Positions 1 through 10,714 of a stretch of 64,000 bases of DNA are shown here, piece after piece. Numbering within the stretch: the stretch's first letter is position 1; each line of letters starts with the position of its first letter. Source of the DNA: Dysidea avara (taxonomy: Eukaryota; Porifera; Demospongiae; Dictyoceratida; Dysideidae); assembly GCF_963678975.1 (NCBI RefSeq), contig NC_089281.1, positions 5,419,277 to 5,483,276 on the forward strand. The letters are read 5' to 3'. The notes beneath the pieces were generated by a model. The model was not told where the DNA came from and ran no database searches. It saw only the letters and a list, made by a program, of their open reading frames with translations. The position numbers were made by a program, and so were the translations under genes.

Positions 1-984
1 CAAAGTGAGTTCTTCTAGCTGAACTATGTAGTTGAACTCCCTACAAGGTAGCTTCTTCTAGATGATCTCTCTACAGGGTGAATTGTTTGTAGCTTATCTC
101 CATACAGGTTACTAGTTTCTAGCTGATCTGTTGAATTCTTTTCAGGGTGACTGCTCTATTAGGGTGACTGCTCTATTAGAGTATCTCAATCTCGCACTTG
201 CTACACCAAGTTTGATTTCGTGTTATAACTCCATGGCTTCAAGTCTGATTCTTCTACACCATTGCAGATCCTTTCTAAGATGATTACTCCATCTGTACAG
301 CGAATTTCAAAGCATTACCCCAAGTGGTTTTTCTGGTGGGCATGGAAAGTAGTCGTTTTTTTTATTAGTTAATCTCGATTGTATAATTGTTACACACTGT
401 TGGTTTTTTCATTCTATCTCCTGGTTTTTAGCTCAATTTCATTCAAACCACACAAGGTTTGAGGTTCAATAGTTAACTTATTCACCCACCGATTATCAGC
501 TTATTCCCATATGCGATTTACCCTATAGGCTTGACAACATATTGGTGTTATTTTTCTTGAATAATCGCTAATAACCCTTTGCCTGTTTATCGTATTCCAG
601 CCAAAGTTGGTACAGAGATGCGCCTTTATACTCCCCTTCTGTGTGCCAAATTTCAAGGCAATCGGATATTGCATTCGCGTTTTATAATGGTTTTTGTAAG
701 TGTGCAAAAAGAGGAAGAAAAATGAGAAGAAAAAAAACCCCAAGAAACTAAGTCAATTTTTGAAGTCGCATATCTCAGGAACGCTTGAAGCGATTTCACT
801 CAAATTTGGAATGTGGAGTACTGAAGTTGGAGCAAGTGTTCACCGCAAAAATCGTCTTGTTTCATCAAGGCAGCACAGAGCTACGGAGGTGCAAAAATTG
901 CATTTTCTTTCTACCTGTCAATATACTCACGGGTGTTGTGCGCCGGCTTTATGGGCCGCACGACACACTACCGTGTGTCTTGAT
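1..984 (+). repeat. Composite repeat copy A (minisatellite end plus conserved tail)
   Basis: Positions 1-190 hold degenerate units of the 'TAGCTGAACTCTCTACA' minisatellite and the CTATTAGAGTATC motif. The rest is the roughly 800-bp tail shared with copies at 20.0-21.5, 28.4-29.3 and 39.5-40.4 kb. It ends in a 6-bp hairpin, ACACACTACCGTGTGT at 963-978, followed by CTTGAT. Reading frames inside it recur in the other copies only because the repeat is shared, so I do not call them genes. The left part of the element lies outside the window. Confidence 0.8.
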
Positions 985-2270
985 CACCAAGCCCTAGGTA
1001 CGAGTTGGATTCGCCCACTTGACATCACAATAAGCCATAAGCTACATATGTATGACAACACAAAATGTGATCACAAACAATAATTCAATCTCCAGTAACC
1101 AGATGCCAAACAGGAAGACTGCAATCAAAGTTTTAAGCTTTCAGTTACATTATTAGATTGTGGCCTTGAAACTGGTTGCTTACAAGAGCACTGGGGATTG
1201 CATATACCAACAACAACAAAATGTTGGACACAGGATGTGATCTGTGATGGGATGGATTAACAGATGCGATCTGTGATGGGAATAACACATTCTACATTGT
1301 TCACACTGTATGATCTCTTAGTGACATTTGAAGGATTCGCACTTTGAAAATCAAATGATTTTGTAGACTGCACTCATATCACTAAAGCAAGCCTTCCTTA
1401 ATGGCTTTCTGTCCCTACCTGTGTGTTTGCTGGCTGTTTTTCACTAATTATCTTGGGATAAAATCTTATTGCATTTCCAAGCAATTGACATGCAGTAATG
1501 CTTCAAAGCCCACCAAAAATCATGCTATCTTATAACTCTTACGTAAATAACACTACCATTAAACTAAGCTATGCATGCACTGCAACAGACCTATAAGTAA
1601 AGCAGTGTGTTTATTGGCAAAGTTGAATTATCACAAAATGTGCAACATTTAAACATTTTTGATTGACCAGTTGACCGTAACCTTAAATGAGGTACTCAGT
1701 GCAAGCCATAATAATGGTGGCTCATGCAGCTTTGCAAATGTCATTACAGGTATGTATCTGTAATAGGAGAAATACAAATCCAGGAAAGACAAACGATACA
1801 AAATGTATGCACCTTCAAATTCAAAGGTACAAATATATAAATATCTTTACTCAATTAACACTCCCCATGTCAATTCTAAAATGCTCCACAAAGTATCAAC
1901 TAACACAGCAAAGAGTTATTGAACCAAACTACGGTATGATGTCAATACAGAAGTATACATACATGAACATCAATAGGACATGACAAGTAAACATTCTTGT
2001 GAAGTGAAGTTTCTTTACTTATTGGCACTACATGAACAACATAGCTTTAACAGAATATAGATAGCGTAAAATGCTTTAAATCCAACATGTGATTTTAGCT
2101 GTTATAGATGTTCACATTTATACCTCAATTACTTAAATGTTGAATGATTGCTCAATTAAAATATTATGTTGTTGAGGGCATGTTCAAGCAGTGATAAAAC
2201 AAAGTTTTGCATGCAGCTTTATTCATCCATGTATGTAGCTATGTAGCTAATTTATGTATTTTTTCTCCCA

Positions 2271-2453
2271 CAGGTCGCCACACTGCAGCAGCTAATTGCT
2301 ATCTTCAGAAACAGAAACACATACGAATCTATTAAATCTATGTTTTTGTCTCTTGAACAGGTTGCCACACTGCAGCCACTGATCTGCTATCTTCAGAAAT
2401 GCATTATACATAGCAATTTGCTATGCAAATTCAGTTTTTTTATTATACTTTAA
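2271..2453 (+). other. Possible exon with an internal duplication
   Basis: A pyrimidine-rich tract ending in CAG leads into a 60-codon open frame. The frame contains the peptide block VATLQQLIAIF and, 84 bp later, a diverged second copy VATLQPLICYL. The duplication is visible in the DNA as two 'GCCACACTGCAGC' blocks. No neighbouring exon is apparent and the product is not recognised. It may be a chance frame over a short duplication. Confidence 0.2.
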
Positions 2454-3059
2454 TTCTTTCATTTTAATCGTATTATGATAATTAACGCTATTACAAGTGA
2501 TAGCTACTGCATGATGCATAATAATCCTTAAAATCTAGGGAATTCCCTCAGATTTTCCTTGGTTATACACAATCATTTATTGAAACCAGCATACTGCATG
2601 CTAGCAGGCTATATACGTATGTAAAATTATATACGTATGTAGCTATTATATGCACATATACATAGCTAGCTGCAGTCTACCAGTCAGTATCTAAAAGGAT
2701 ACGTCAGTTTAGGAGAACAATTGTAAAATGTAAATACAGAGATTTGTACGTAGGTATTTCACAATGATACAATGTAATTACAAAACATTACTTTTATTTT
2801 GATGCATACATAATTACAAACAGTGTGACACATTCCCGATATTAAAATAGGCATAGTGCATGAAAGAAACTAGCCTGCCGCAAGACTACACCATGTTTCA
2901 TACAATAACAAATGGCGTAGTTCCACATAAGCCTGCTGGCAGCTACAGGCATGCATACCTAACCACCGACAAATGGGCATGACTGCAGACAATCATCCTA
3001 ATAAATGGGCATGGCCCACAAAAGAAGCTGGGTTGCATCAGGACTTGACTATGACGCAT

Positions 3060-3206
3060 TTATACACTTCCATATCATCCAACTAATTAATTTGCTTAAC
3101 ACGTGATCCAGATAATCTGTAAAGTAGGTCAGACCAGGATGACCCAGACAAAATGTGACCCAGTTCACCTGGATGGCCCAGGTGACCCAACCCGATTTCA
3201 ACGCTG
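3060..3206. repeat. Truncated hAT-type MITE, same family as 33042-33737
   Basis: The sequence resembles the right end of the MITE at 33042-33737: repeated GACCCA/GACCCGG blocks, then CCCGATTTCAACGCTG. The right terminus ends at 3206. I could not place a matching left terminus with confidence, so the copy appears truncated or strongly diverged. Confidence 0.55.
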
Positions 3207-3589
3207 ATGCACAACTCATCTCTGTACATATGCATGTATGTACAACTTAGTCTCATTTTGACTGACCATTTCTTTCCTTTGTGCATTTGTAAGGAAAAAT
3301 GTCCATACACAAAGAATAAAATAGCAGTCTGGCAAAACTAGATAGTATGCAACTTTGTATACACTACGCACGTGTTGCTTCAATCACTCTTAAACTGCTT
3401 ACTTATTGATTATATATATCGCAATTATCACCAGCACTGTACTTAGTCACGTACACCAAATAAGTAATTGGTAAAGTATACAACAGAAACAAATGTAAAG
3501 GAAATAGAAAAAAAGAGTCACTGAAATTAATATTGTGGGAACTTGCAATCTCACTTATGAAAAACTTTCATACATGAATCTACTGAATA

Positions 3590-4060
3590 CCATAGAGTCT
3601 GGTTGTTAGGCGCATACACCATACACTTAATAAAACTCCTATTTTTTTTATTATTAACATGCATTTGTTAAGCACGCCTGTACCTAATAAGAAAACCTCA
3701 CCTGGATTAACTATCTTGAAGCGGCGAGAGATTCACAGTCATCATGTGTACCAATATTTTGAGTCCAGTTCCTGTGAAAATCCTTTGTGTGGAGCATGAT
3801 TTCCATGCTGCAGAAGACCATTTCGCTTAGTAAATCCACGTTATTATTGGTCATGTATCATGTGAATTTTCAAGCCTAGCACAGTTGACAAACCTCTAGC
3901 ACTTCTTCTCTGTATAGTTGTGCCTCGTGTTGGAGCTTCATGTTTGCCTACATGCACTTATCAACAATGACTAAGTACAAGAAACAAGTACAGTATGTGC
4001 TTAATATAATTAATAATATGTGCTTCATATATACATGCGCTTAACAACCAGACTCTATGG
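3590..4060. mobile_element. Non-autonomous Tc1/mariner-like MITE with TA duplication
   Basis: The termini CCATAGAGTCTGGTTGTTA (left) and its near-perfect inverse TAACAACCAGACTCTATGG (right) enclose 471 bp without a long reading frame. Both ends are flanked by TA (3588-3589 and 4061-4062), the target duplication of Tc1/mariner elements. No transposase is encoded. The superfamily is inferred from TA plus TIRs only. Confidence 0.75.
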
Positions 4061-4738
4061 TATGCACATAATGCACAGCTCCTTACCTTAGTAAAAAAGT
4101 ACACTCGTATGTACGTATATGGCTGTCTACTCATTTGTTATTGTCCCGTTACGCTATCATACTCTTGTTGTGTGTTATACAATAGTTCCACGTATGGCGA
4201 TACTACAGTACACAACTATGTATATAAATACAGCTGTAGCTACAGACATTTTACCGATAAATTGCACATACACACAAACTCCCACATCACAAACAATTTA
4301 CATTTTTTTAAATGCAGCAATACAGTACTTACCTTACCTGATTTATATTTAGGTAAGCGCCATCGAATGCGCATGTATATGTCACCAGTATTCCACATAG
4401 AAGATATCTATTCACTGGTTATTTGGAAAAGCGCAGATACAATGCAAAACCTATGTATATCGTTCATTAAAATAAGTATGTTGCAATGAAAAAATGTGAA
4501 AAAATGTAGTTACCACACATGTACAGCAGTTCAGACATTAAATTAAGCCAGCTACAAGTTACGCAGATCCGAAAATAAAAATGGTATCATAATAAATTGA
4601 GGAAAAAATCCATTAAATATATGTAAATTTGAGAAATAGCACTAACTTTCTTTGCCACCCCTCTTCATTCCAGCTATTGCACATATAACCATATACGCTC
4701 TCTCACACATACACACACACATATACGTGCACACACAT

Positions 4739-4739
<1 letters not shown>

Positions 4740-4824
<85 letters not shown>
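4740..4824. repeat. (CA)n microsatellite
   Basis: An uninterrupted CA dinucleotide run of about 85 bp, with shorter CA runs on both sides (about 4707-4850). Poly-His/Thr/Val/Cys frames over it are artefacts. Confidence 0.97.
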
Positions 4825-4827
<3 letters not shown>

Positions 4828-4847
4828 TAACACACACACACACATCG

Positions 4848-5036
4848 TAGGTTCGTACTTTCTCGTAATGTATCAACATTTTTCCTCAGAAATACAAAGT
4901 CCATCAGCATCTTAATGATATCACAAAACTCCTGATAGTCTCGATCCTTTTCAAACTTAACAAGTAGAAAGTTGAACAGTCGCTGACTACAAGCCCTCTT
5001 GCAACTGCCAGCCAGAATATGATCTTCCATGTAGCT
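4848..5036 (-). other. Candidate exon with a weak CARD/death-fold-like segment
   Basis: Read on the minus strand, a TGTGCTGTAG acceptor is followed by about 60 codons rich in amphipathic helix pattern: RLFNFLLVKFEKDRDYQEFC and then DIIKMLMDFVFLRK. A Leu-rich helix followed by 'Y-x-x-F-C-x-x-x-x' resembles the last helices of CARD domains. That is pattern similarity only, with no invariant residues. The open frame runs into the CA microsatellite, where a splice donor would be needed. No partner exon was found, so this could be a gene relic. Confidence 0.3.
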
Positions 5037-5359
5037 ACAGCACACATGTTAGATGTTAAAATACTATAAAAAGTGGGGTTCAGGTAATACAAAACTCAAT
5101 TCAATTGCAAAATAATTGACACACAAAAAATCTGAAATTCAAACAACGTAGTGATTTTTTCATTAGAAAATTTTGAAGTGGTGGGTTTTATATTAGAGTA
5201 GTTATAAAATCTTTGCATACAGTATGTATATCATGACACAAAACAATAGGGTGTCCACTTGTCCCAATGAAAACTGGACTATCCACACATGATTTTAAGT
5301 GTTCAATATGTACAGAATCTATTTAAATTAGATGTGATTTGCTGTTTATTCTTGCACAG

Positions 5360-5613
5360 TGTGATAGCCAAGTGGTACAGCACGAGCAACGTCAAGTTCT
5401 ACTTTCACTGAGGGCTAATTCGAAGGCACATAATACAATATTGACAGCCTATTTATACAAAAACTGAAGAACGTTCTAGAGCTTGCCAGCTCAGCATATA
5501 CAGTGCCACAAAAATCAAAATTACAATCAACAATGTTCAGTTATTAAACGGCTTCCTGGGCTTGATCATTCAGGTTCCTGCTAGCTTCACACTTCAGCTG
5601 GTTTCCTATCACA
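5360..5613 (-). repeat. 3' LTR of the Gmr1-like element
   Basis: 254 bp, TG...CA bounded (TGTGATAG...CTATCACA on the plus strand). It differs from the 10117-10370 LTR at three sites. The pol reading frame runs about 70 bp into it and stops at 5544. Confidence 0.95.
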
Positions 5614-8600
5614 CTCCTCCCCCCTTCTTGAACTTCAAATTGTCCGGTTGGATCATCCTCCCAAGATGGCATCCAGGACAGCACGTCAGCATTGGCGTTG
5701 TCAGTGCCCCTCCTATGTTGGACCTGAAAGAGGTAAGGTTGTAATGCCAGACTCCATCTCATTAGTCTAGTATTGTGATCCTTAAATTTTGTAAGCCACT
5801 GCAGTGCTCTATGATCAGTTTGGATCACAAACTCTCTACCCAGTAAGTATACCTGAAAAGCTTCAATACTTAACTTAATGGCTAAACACTCTTTCTCTAC
5901 TGTGGAGAACCTTCGCTCTCTAGGTAAAACTTTTCTGCTAAAAAAGGCTACTGGGTGATCGTATCCTTCGGCATCCTGCTGGCTCAGGACTGCTCCTACT
6001 CCTACATCGGAGGCATCTGTCTGTAAGATAAAAGATCTAGTAAAGTCAGGATTTCTTAGAACAGCAGGTGACAACAATATTTCCTTCAACTTACTAAAGG
6101 ACTGAATACATTCTATACTCAAACTCACATGCTCTGGAACTGACTTCCAGGTGAGATCGGTGAGGGGCGCAGCAATAGTGGCATAGTTAGGGATGAAACG
6201 CCTATAATAGCCAGACAGTCCAAGATATGAGCGGATGTGCTTCTTGGTTGTCGGAAGCGGAAACTGAGCTATTGCCTGAAGCTTGTCCCTCTCCGGCTTC
6301 ACCACACCATTTCCTACTACGTGCCCCAAATATGCACATTCTGTCATACCCAACTGACACTTTGAAGGCTTAGCTGTTAAGCCCAATTCCTGAAGGCGAT
6401 TCAACACTGCTTGAAGGTGTACCAGGTGATCTTCCCAAGTCATACTGAACACAATACGGTTGTCTAAGTAAGCACAGGCAAACTTGCTCATTCCTCTAAT
6501 AACATGATCTATCATGCATTGAAAAGTTGCCGGTGCTCCACAGAGACCGAATGGCATCACACAAAATTGATATAACCCCTGTGGTGTTATAAACGCTGTT
6601 TTTGGGCGATCCTCTTCCGCAACTGGCACCTGCCAATATCCCTTGGCTAGATCAAGAGTGGACAGATACTTGGCCTGCCCCACCTGGTCCAGGATGTCAT
6701 CGACCCGTGGCATTGGGTAAGCATCAATCTGAGTCTCTGCATTCAGTCTTCTGTAGTCCATACACAGCCTTATGGTGTTGTCTTTCTTCTTGACAACTAC
6801 AATTGGGGAAGCCCACTCACTACTACAGGGTTCAATAATGCCTTCAGCAAGCATCATCTCGATTTCCCTTTCCACAGCATCTCTATATGTGTGGGGCAAC
6901 CGATAAGGCTGCTGACGAATGGGAGTATCCTCCTTCACTCGGATGTGATGCTGACAGACAGTAGTCCATCCACACTTACCACTCATCATTGTCCTGAACT
7001 TTGCCAACAAGTCAGATAGCTGCCCCTTCTGCTGCTCTGACAGTTGGTCACTTATGGTTGGAGCATCACTACCCTGATACTGCCATGTGGGTACAAACTC
7101 TTCCTCATCCACCTCCATGTCTTCTGATGACCAGAAGCTTGTAGCTACTGGTGGATACCACTTCTTCAGCATGTTTATGTGGAATACCTTCCTCCTCTTC
7201 CTCTTATCTGGCATCAGCACCTCATAATTCACTTTGCCAACCCTGCGTAGTATGTGATACGGCCCTTGCCACTGGGCTAACAACTTATTACTACTAGTGG
7301 GTAGCAACACAAGTACCTCCTCATCCGGTTGTAGCTCTCTGTCTCTAGCTGTCCGATTGTACCACTTCTTCTGGTGTGACTGTGCTGCGCTAACATTCTC
7401 TTCTACAAGCTCGGTCATCTCCTCCATCCGTTCACGAATTAAAAGAATGTGAGATACCACACTCTCATCACTCCTCTAGTCGGCCTCCCACTCCTCTTTA
7501 AGTACATCAAGTGGGCCTCTAACCTCTCTTCCATACAGGAGTTCAAATGGGGAGAATCCCGTTGTATTGTGAGGAACCTCACGATAAGCAAATAAAACAT
7601 AAGGCAACAGCCTGTCCCAGTCACGACCTTCATTATCAACAAGCTTCCTCAAAAGTGACTTGAGGGTTCAGTTGAACCTCTCTACCATTCCGTCGGTCTG
7701 AGGATGGTAGGGTGATGTACGGATCCGGTGTATGTGCAAGAGATTGTACAACTCCTTAAGAAGTTGCGACATAAAGTTGGTACCTTGATCTGAAAGGATT
7801 TCTCTGGGAATACCCACTCTGGCAAACAACTGAATCAACTGTTCTGCCACTGTCCCTGCATCAATGGAGCGAAGAGGCATGGCCTCTGGATACCTGGTGG
7901 CATAATCGCAGATAATCAATATATACTGATTACCTTTTCTACTGCGAGGCAGAGGACCAACAATGTCCATAGCAATACATTCAAAAGGTTCTCTCATCAT
8001 TGGTAAAGGTATCAGAGGCACTCTTCGCTGGCTTCCCTTTGCAGTACATTGACATTCAGGGCATCGGCGACAATAGTCTGCCACATCACGGAACAGAGTT
8101 GGCCAAAAGAAGCGTTTAGAGATTTTCTTGGCTGTCTTGTCCCTGCCAAGGTGACCTGCAAGTGGGATGGTATGAGCCAACTTACACACTATCGCGTGAA
8201 ACTGTTCTGGCAAAACCAGTTGTTCAACAGTCTCCCCTAGCTGTGGCTTCGAAGTCCACAGATGATACAGTAGACCACCTAGCTCAACAAACTGTTTTGG
8301 CCTCCTCCTTATCATATCCTGAATGCCCATAACCTCATCTTGAAGTGTACGTAGCTCCTGCTTAGTCATCTCCACATTAGGAATATCACCTTGCAGCCTC
8401 ATAAGACATGCCCACCTATACCAATCCTTCCTCTTATCAGATCTCGACTTTCTTGGTGTTAGAGCCCTGTCATCTAAAAACATGTCATCATCAAAATTGA
8501 ACTCACCTGACAATACAGACTGCTCGCTACTGTCAGGACCCGGAGAAACACTCTTTTCCTCCACTTGCTGCTCACGTGTCATGGCTACCTCAGGTTTCTG

Positions 8601-9053
8601 TGCAAGCCTTAACCTACCGGAAGAATCACTTGATTTTCCTTGCTCTGCATGAGCTGCCCGTTGTAGCCTCTGAGCCTGACTTCTGGTAACCACCATAAGG
8701 GCTTTTCGCCATTCTCTGACCCTCAACAAACTTAGCTTCAGAACGTCCGTTCCCAGTAACACCGACTGCGGTAGTGTCTCTGATACTGCAGCCTCTACTG
8801 TCACAGCTTCCCCCTCTACTTCCAATTCCACATTGGCGAGAGGAGAGGCTACAGCATCCCCATGAGCACACTGGATTGTAACAGACTCACCCTTCATCAG
8901 CTTCTCCTCACTGACAAGGTCCCTATGGACTAAGGTTCTAGTACAACCAGTATCTAACACAATATCAGATACAAACTTACCATCTACCACCCCTTCACAC
9001 TTAATTACCAATGGCTTACTCTGAGAGACTTGAAGGGACTCTTTGGTCCACAA
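5544..9053 (-). pseudogene. Pol polyprotein of the Gmr1-like retrotransposon (PR-IN-RT-RH), inactivated
   Basis: One reading frame on the minus strand, broken by stops at 7668-7670 (just after the integrase motif VERFN) and 7476-7478. Domains in order: aspartic protease (VLDTGCTRTLV); integrase with an HHCC zinc module (around HLGRDKTAKKISKRFF and CRRCPEC) and DDE core residues in AMDIVGPL, SDQGTNF and GMVERFN; an integrase C-terminal GPY/F-like segment (WQGPYHILRRVG); then RT (EWASPIVVVKKKDNTIRLC, LDLAKGYWQ, MPFGLCGAPATFQ) and RNase H (LQTDASDVGVGAVLSQ, TDHRALQWL). The RT catalytic box, YxDD in active enzymes, reads YLDN here. The protein would have acted in cytoplasmic particles and then the nucleus. 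Confidence 0.9.
5614..5628 (-). promoter_or_regulatory. Polypurine tract of the Gmr1-like element
   Basis: On the minus strand the bases just before the 3' LTR read GAAGGGGGGAGGAG, a purine run in the position used to prime plus-strand DNA synthesis. Confidence 0.8.
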
Positions 9054-10066
9054 TAAAGAGCCTCACTAGGACATCGTCTCGATGTATGTCCTCTACCACC
9101 ACAATTGTAGCAAACTAAGGGCTTATCTTCTCGCTTCTTCTCTCCCTTAGTAGAATTGTCCCCTTTAACAGCATCCTCCCCTTTCACAGGTATCGTCTTT
9201 TTGGGACAGTCCTTTGCTAGATGGCCAGGTTGTTTACAGCTGAAACATACCTTTGGACTGCTCCTCTTTGGCTCTATACCTGGAGTCCACAGATCCCTCT
9301 TCCTGGCTTGTCTGTAATTCTCAGCCAGTCGACCAGCTTCCTCACTGGTTCGGGGTTTCCTCTCATTGACCCACACCCTGACTTCTTCAGGTAAAACATC
9401 AACAAATTGTTCCTTAACAAGCTCATCAACCACTGCCGCACGATCTACACACCCTTTTAGCCATTTCTCTGCCAGATCCCAGACACGAATAACCAGCTCT
9501 ACAGGAGTTTCATTTTCCTTTGGCTTCACTTCACGGAATCGTCGCCAGTATGTTTCTTCATTAATGTCATAACGACGAAAAATGGCCGCCTTGACCCTAT
9601 CATGGTGTCTAGCATCCCGGTCGCTCATAGCAGCATAAGCAAGTCTAGCCTTCCCTGTCAGCTGAGGAGCCAAAATCGCTGCCCATTTGTCTCCATCTAC
9701 ACCATAGGCTTCTACTGCTCTTTCGAAGGTGGTGAGAAAAGCTTCGATGTCGTCGTTCTCCCCCAGCTTGGTATGTTTCAGTGACTCAGGTCCTACCTCT
9801 ACGCGCCGTGGCCTTCGCTCCATTAGCCCTCGAACTAATTCTTCATACTGCCTCCTGTCTGCTTCCCGTTCAGCCCGTCTCTCTTCTTCATAGTGGCGCC
9901 GTTCTTCAAGCCATGCTTTCTCAAAGAGTTCTCGCTCTTCTTGGCGTCTCTCCTCTTGCCTACGGGATTCCTCCATCCAGGCTTTAAGCAAGTCTGTGAC
10001 TTCTGACATCTCGGACCCCTCGCTTGTTTCTGGATGGTATCTTTTCCCAGAACGTAGCATACACAA
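9005..10066 (-). CDS. gag: Gag nucleocapsid protein of the Gmr1-like element
   Basis: A 353-codon intact frame starting MCMLRSGKRYHPE. Residues about 25-90 are an Arg/Glu-rich, probably helical stretch (repeated EERRQEERE-type pattern). The centre has a retrotransposon gag-like segment (FRRYDINEETYWRRFREVKP). The C-terminal third carries two CCHC zinc knuckles, CFSCKQPGHLAKDC and CYNCGGRGHTSRRC, which bind RNA in this family. It overlaps pol by 49 bp in a different frame (pol lies -1 relative to gag). Gag should assemble the intracellular particle that houses reverse transcription. It is the only part of this element without an obvious break. Confidence 0.88.
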   Translation of the reverse strand: MCMLRSGKRYHPETSEGSEMSEVTDLLKAWMEESRRQEERRQEERELFEKAWLEERRHYEEERRAEREADRRQYEELVRGLMERRPRRVEVGPESLKHTKLGENDDIEAFLTTFERAVEAYGVDGDKWAAILAPQLTGKARLAYAAMSDRDARHHDRVKAAIFRRYDINEETYWRRFREVKPKENETPVELVIRVWDLAEKWLKGCVDRAAVVDELVKEQFVDVLPEEVRVWVNERKPRTSEEAGRLAENYRQARKRDLWTPGIEPKRSSPKVCFSCKQPGHLAKDCPKKTIPVKGEDAVKGDNSTKGEKKREDKPLVCYNCGGRGHTSRRCPSEALYCGPKSPFKSLRVSHW

Positions 10067-10098
10067 GCCAGTAAGTCTGTCACTGCCGGGACGAAGTA

Positions 10099-10115
10099 AG
10101 CACTCCTGTCACCAA
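10099..10115 (-). promoter_or_regulatory. Primer-binding site, tRNA-Leu-like
   Basis: On the minus strand, one or two bases after the 5' LTR, the sequence reads TGGTGACAGGAGTG. Its complement CACTCCTGTCACCA differs by one base from the usual animal tRNA-Leu 3' end. The match to tRNA-Leu is from memory of tRNA ends, so the tRNA identity is likely but not proven. Confidence 0.65.
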
Positions 10116-10116
10116 G

Positions 10117-10370
10117 TGTGATAGCCAAGCGGTACAGCACGAGCAACGTCAAGTTCTACTTTCATTGAGGGCTAATTCGAAGGCACATAATACAATATTG
10201 ACAGCCTATTTATACAAAAACTGAAGAACATTCTAGAGCTTGCCAGCTCAGCATATACAGTGCCACAAAAATCAAAATTACAATCAACAATGTTCAGTTA
10301 TTAAACGGCTTCCTGGGCTTGATCATTCAGGTTCCTGCTAGCTTCACACTTCAGCTGGTTTCCTATCACA
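10117..10370 (-). repeat. 5' LTR of the Gmr1-like element
   Basis: 254 bp, directly followed by the CACAG target duplication at 10371-10375. On the minus strand this LTR should hold the promoter of the element. Confidence 0.95.
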
Positions 10371-10375
10371 CACAG

Positions 10376-10714
10376 CCAGATCACTGTTTCAGTCCAGGGG
10401 CTTATCGATTAGAGATAATGAGTGCCCACACTGAAAAGGGTCGGGTATACTTTCAATGGATCAGTTGTGACAACATCTCTATCAGTGTCTTAGGTGTAGA
10501 TAATGTACTCATAAAAGTATAAATAGTTTTGCAGAACAAAGAAACCAAAACACAATTTATGCATGCTTGTTAACATCTTTCGGATGGCATTATCAACACT
10601 TCACATTCCACTCAGGTGCTGTCACAACTGGCTTGTACGAGACCATTTTCAGCATGGAAACTTATATAATCTCTAATCGATAAACTAAGCCCCTGTACTG
10701 AAATAGTGGTCTAG
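10376..10714. mobile_element. MITE with about 45-bp inverted ends, retrotransposon landed at its edge
   Basis: The left end (AGATCACTGTTTCAGTCCAG, then GGGGCTTATCGATTAGAGAT) is matched in inverse at 10663-10712 (ATCTCTAATCGATAAAC and CTGTACTGAAATAGTGGTCT). The interior has no long frame. The Gmr1-like element inserted immediately beside the left terminus, so the MITE's own target duplication is obscured. Confidence 0.7.

Larger units (their letters stand above)
985..3589. other. Intergenic stretch without a recognisable gene
   Basis: AT-rich DNA with no protein I recognise. The exceptions are one short open frame at 2271-2453 and the decayed end of a hAT-type MITE near 3060-3206, both listed separately. 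Confidence 0.5.
5360..10370 (-). mobile_element. LTR retrotransposon, Ty3/gypsy, Gmr1-like domain order
   Basis: A full-length element of 5,011 bp flanked by a perfect 5-bp duplication CACAG (5355-5359 and 10371-10375). Its two 254-bp LTRs differ at three positions by eye. On the minus strand the order is LTR, primer-binding site, gag, protease, integrase, reverse transcriptase, RNase H, polypurine tract, LTR. Integrase before RT is the Ty1/copia arrangement, yet the protein motifs are Ty3/gypsy. That combination is known from Gmr1-type elements. The gag/pol overlap implies a change to the -1 frame. Two stops in pol and an altered RT catalytic motif show this copy is dead despite its similar LTRs. 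Confidence 0.92.

Noticed and set aside
4642-4915. Poly-Cys/Val and poly-Thr/His reading frames
   Set aside because: They are translations of the (CA)n microsatellite.
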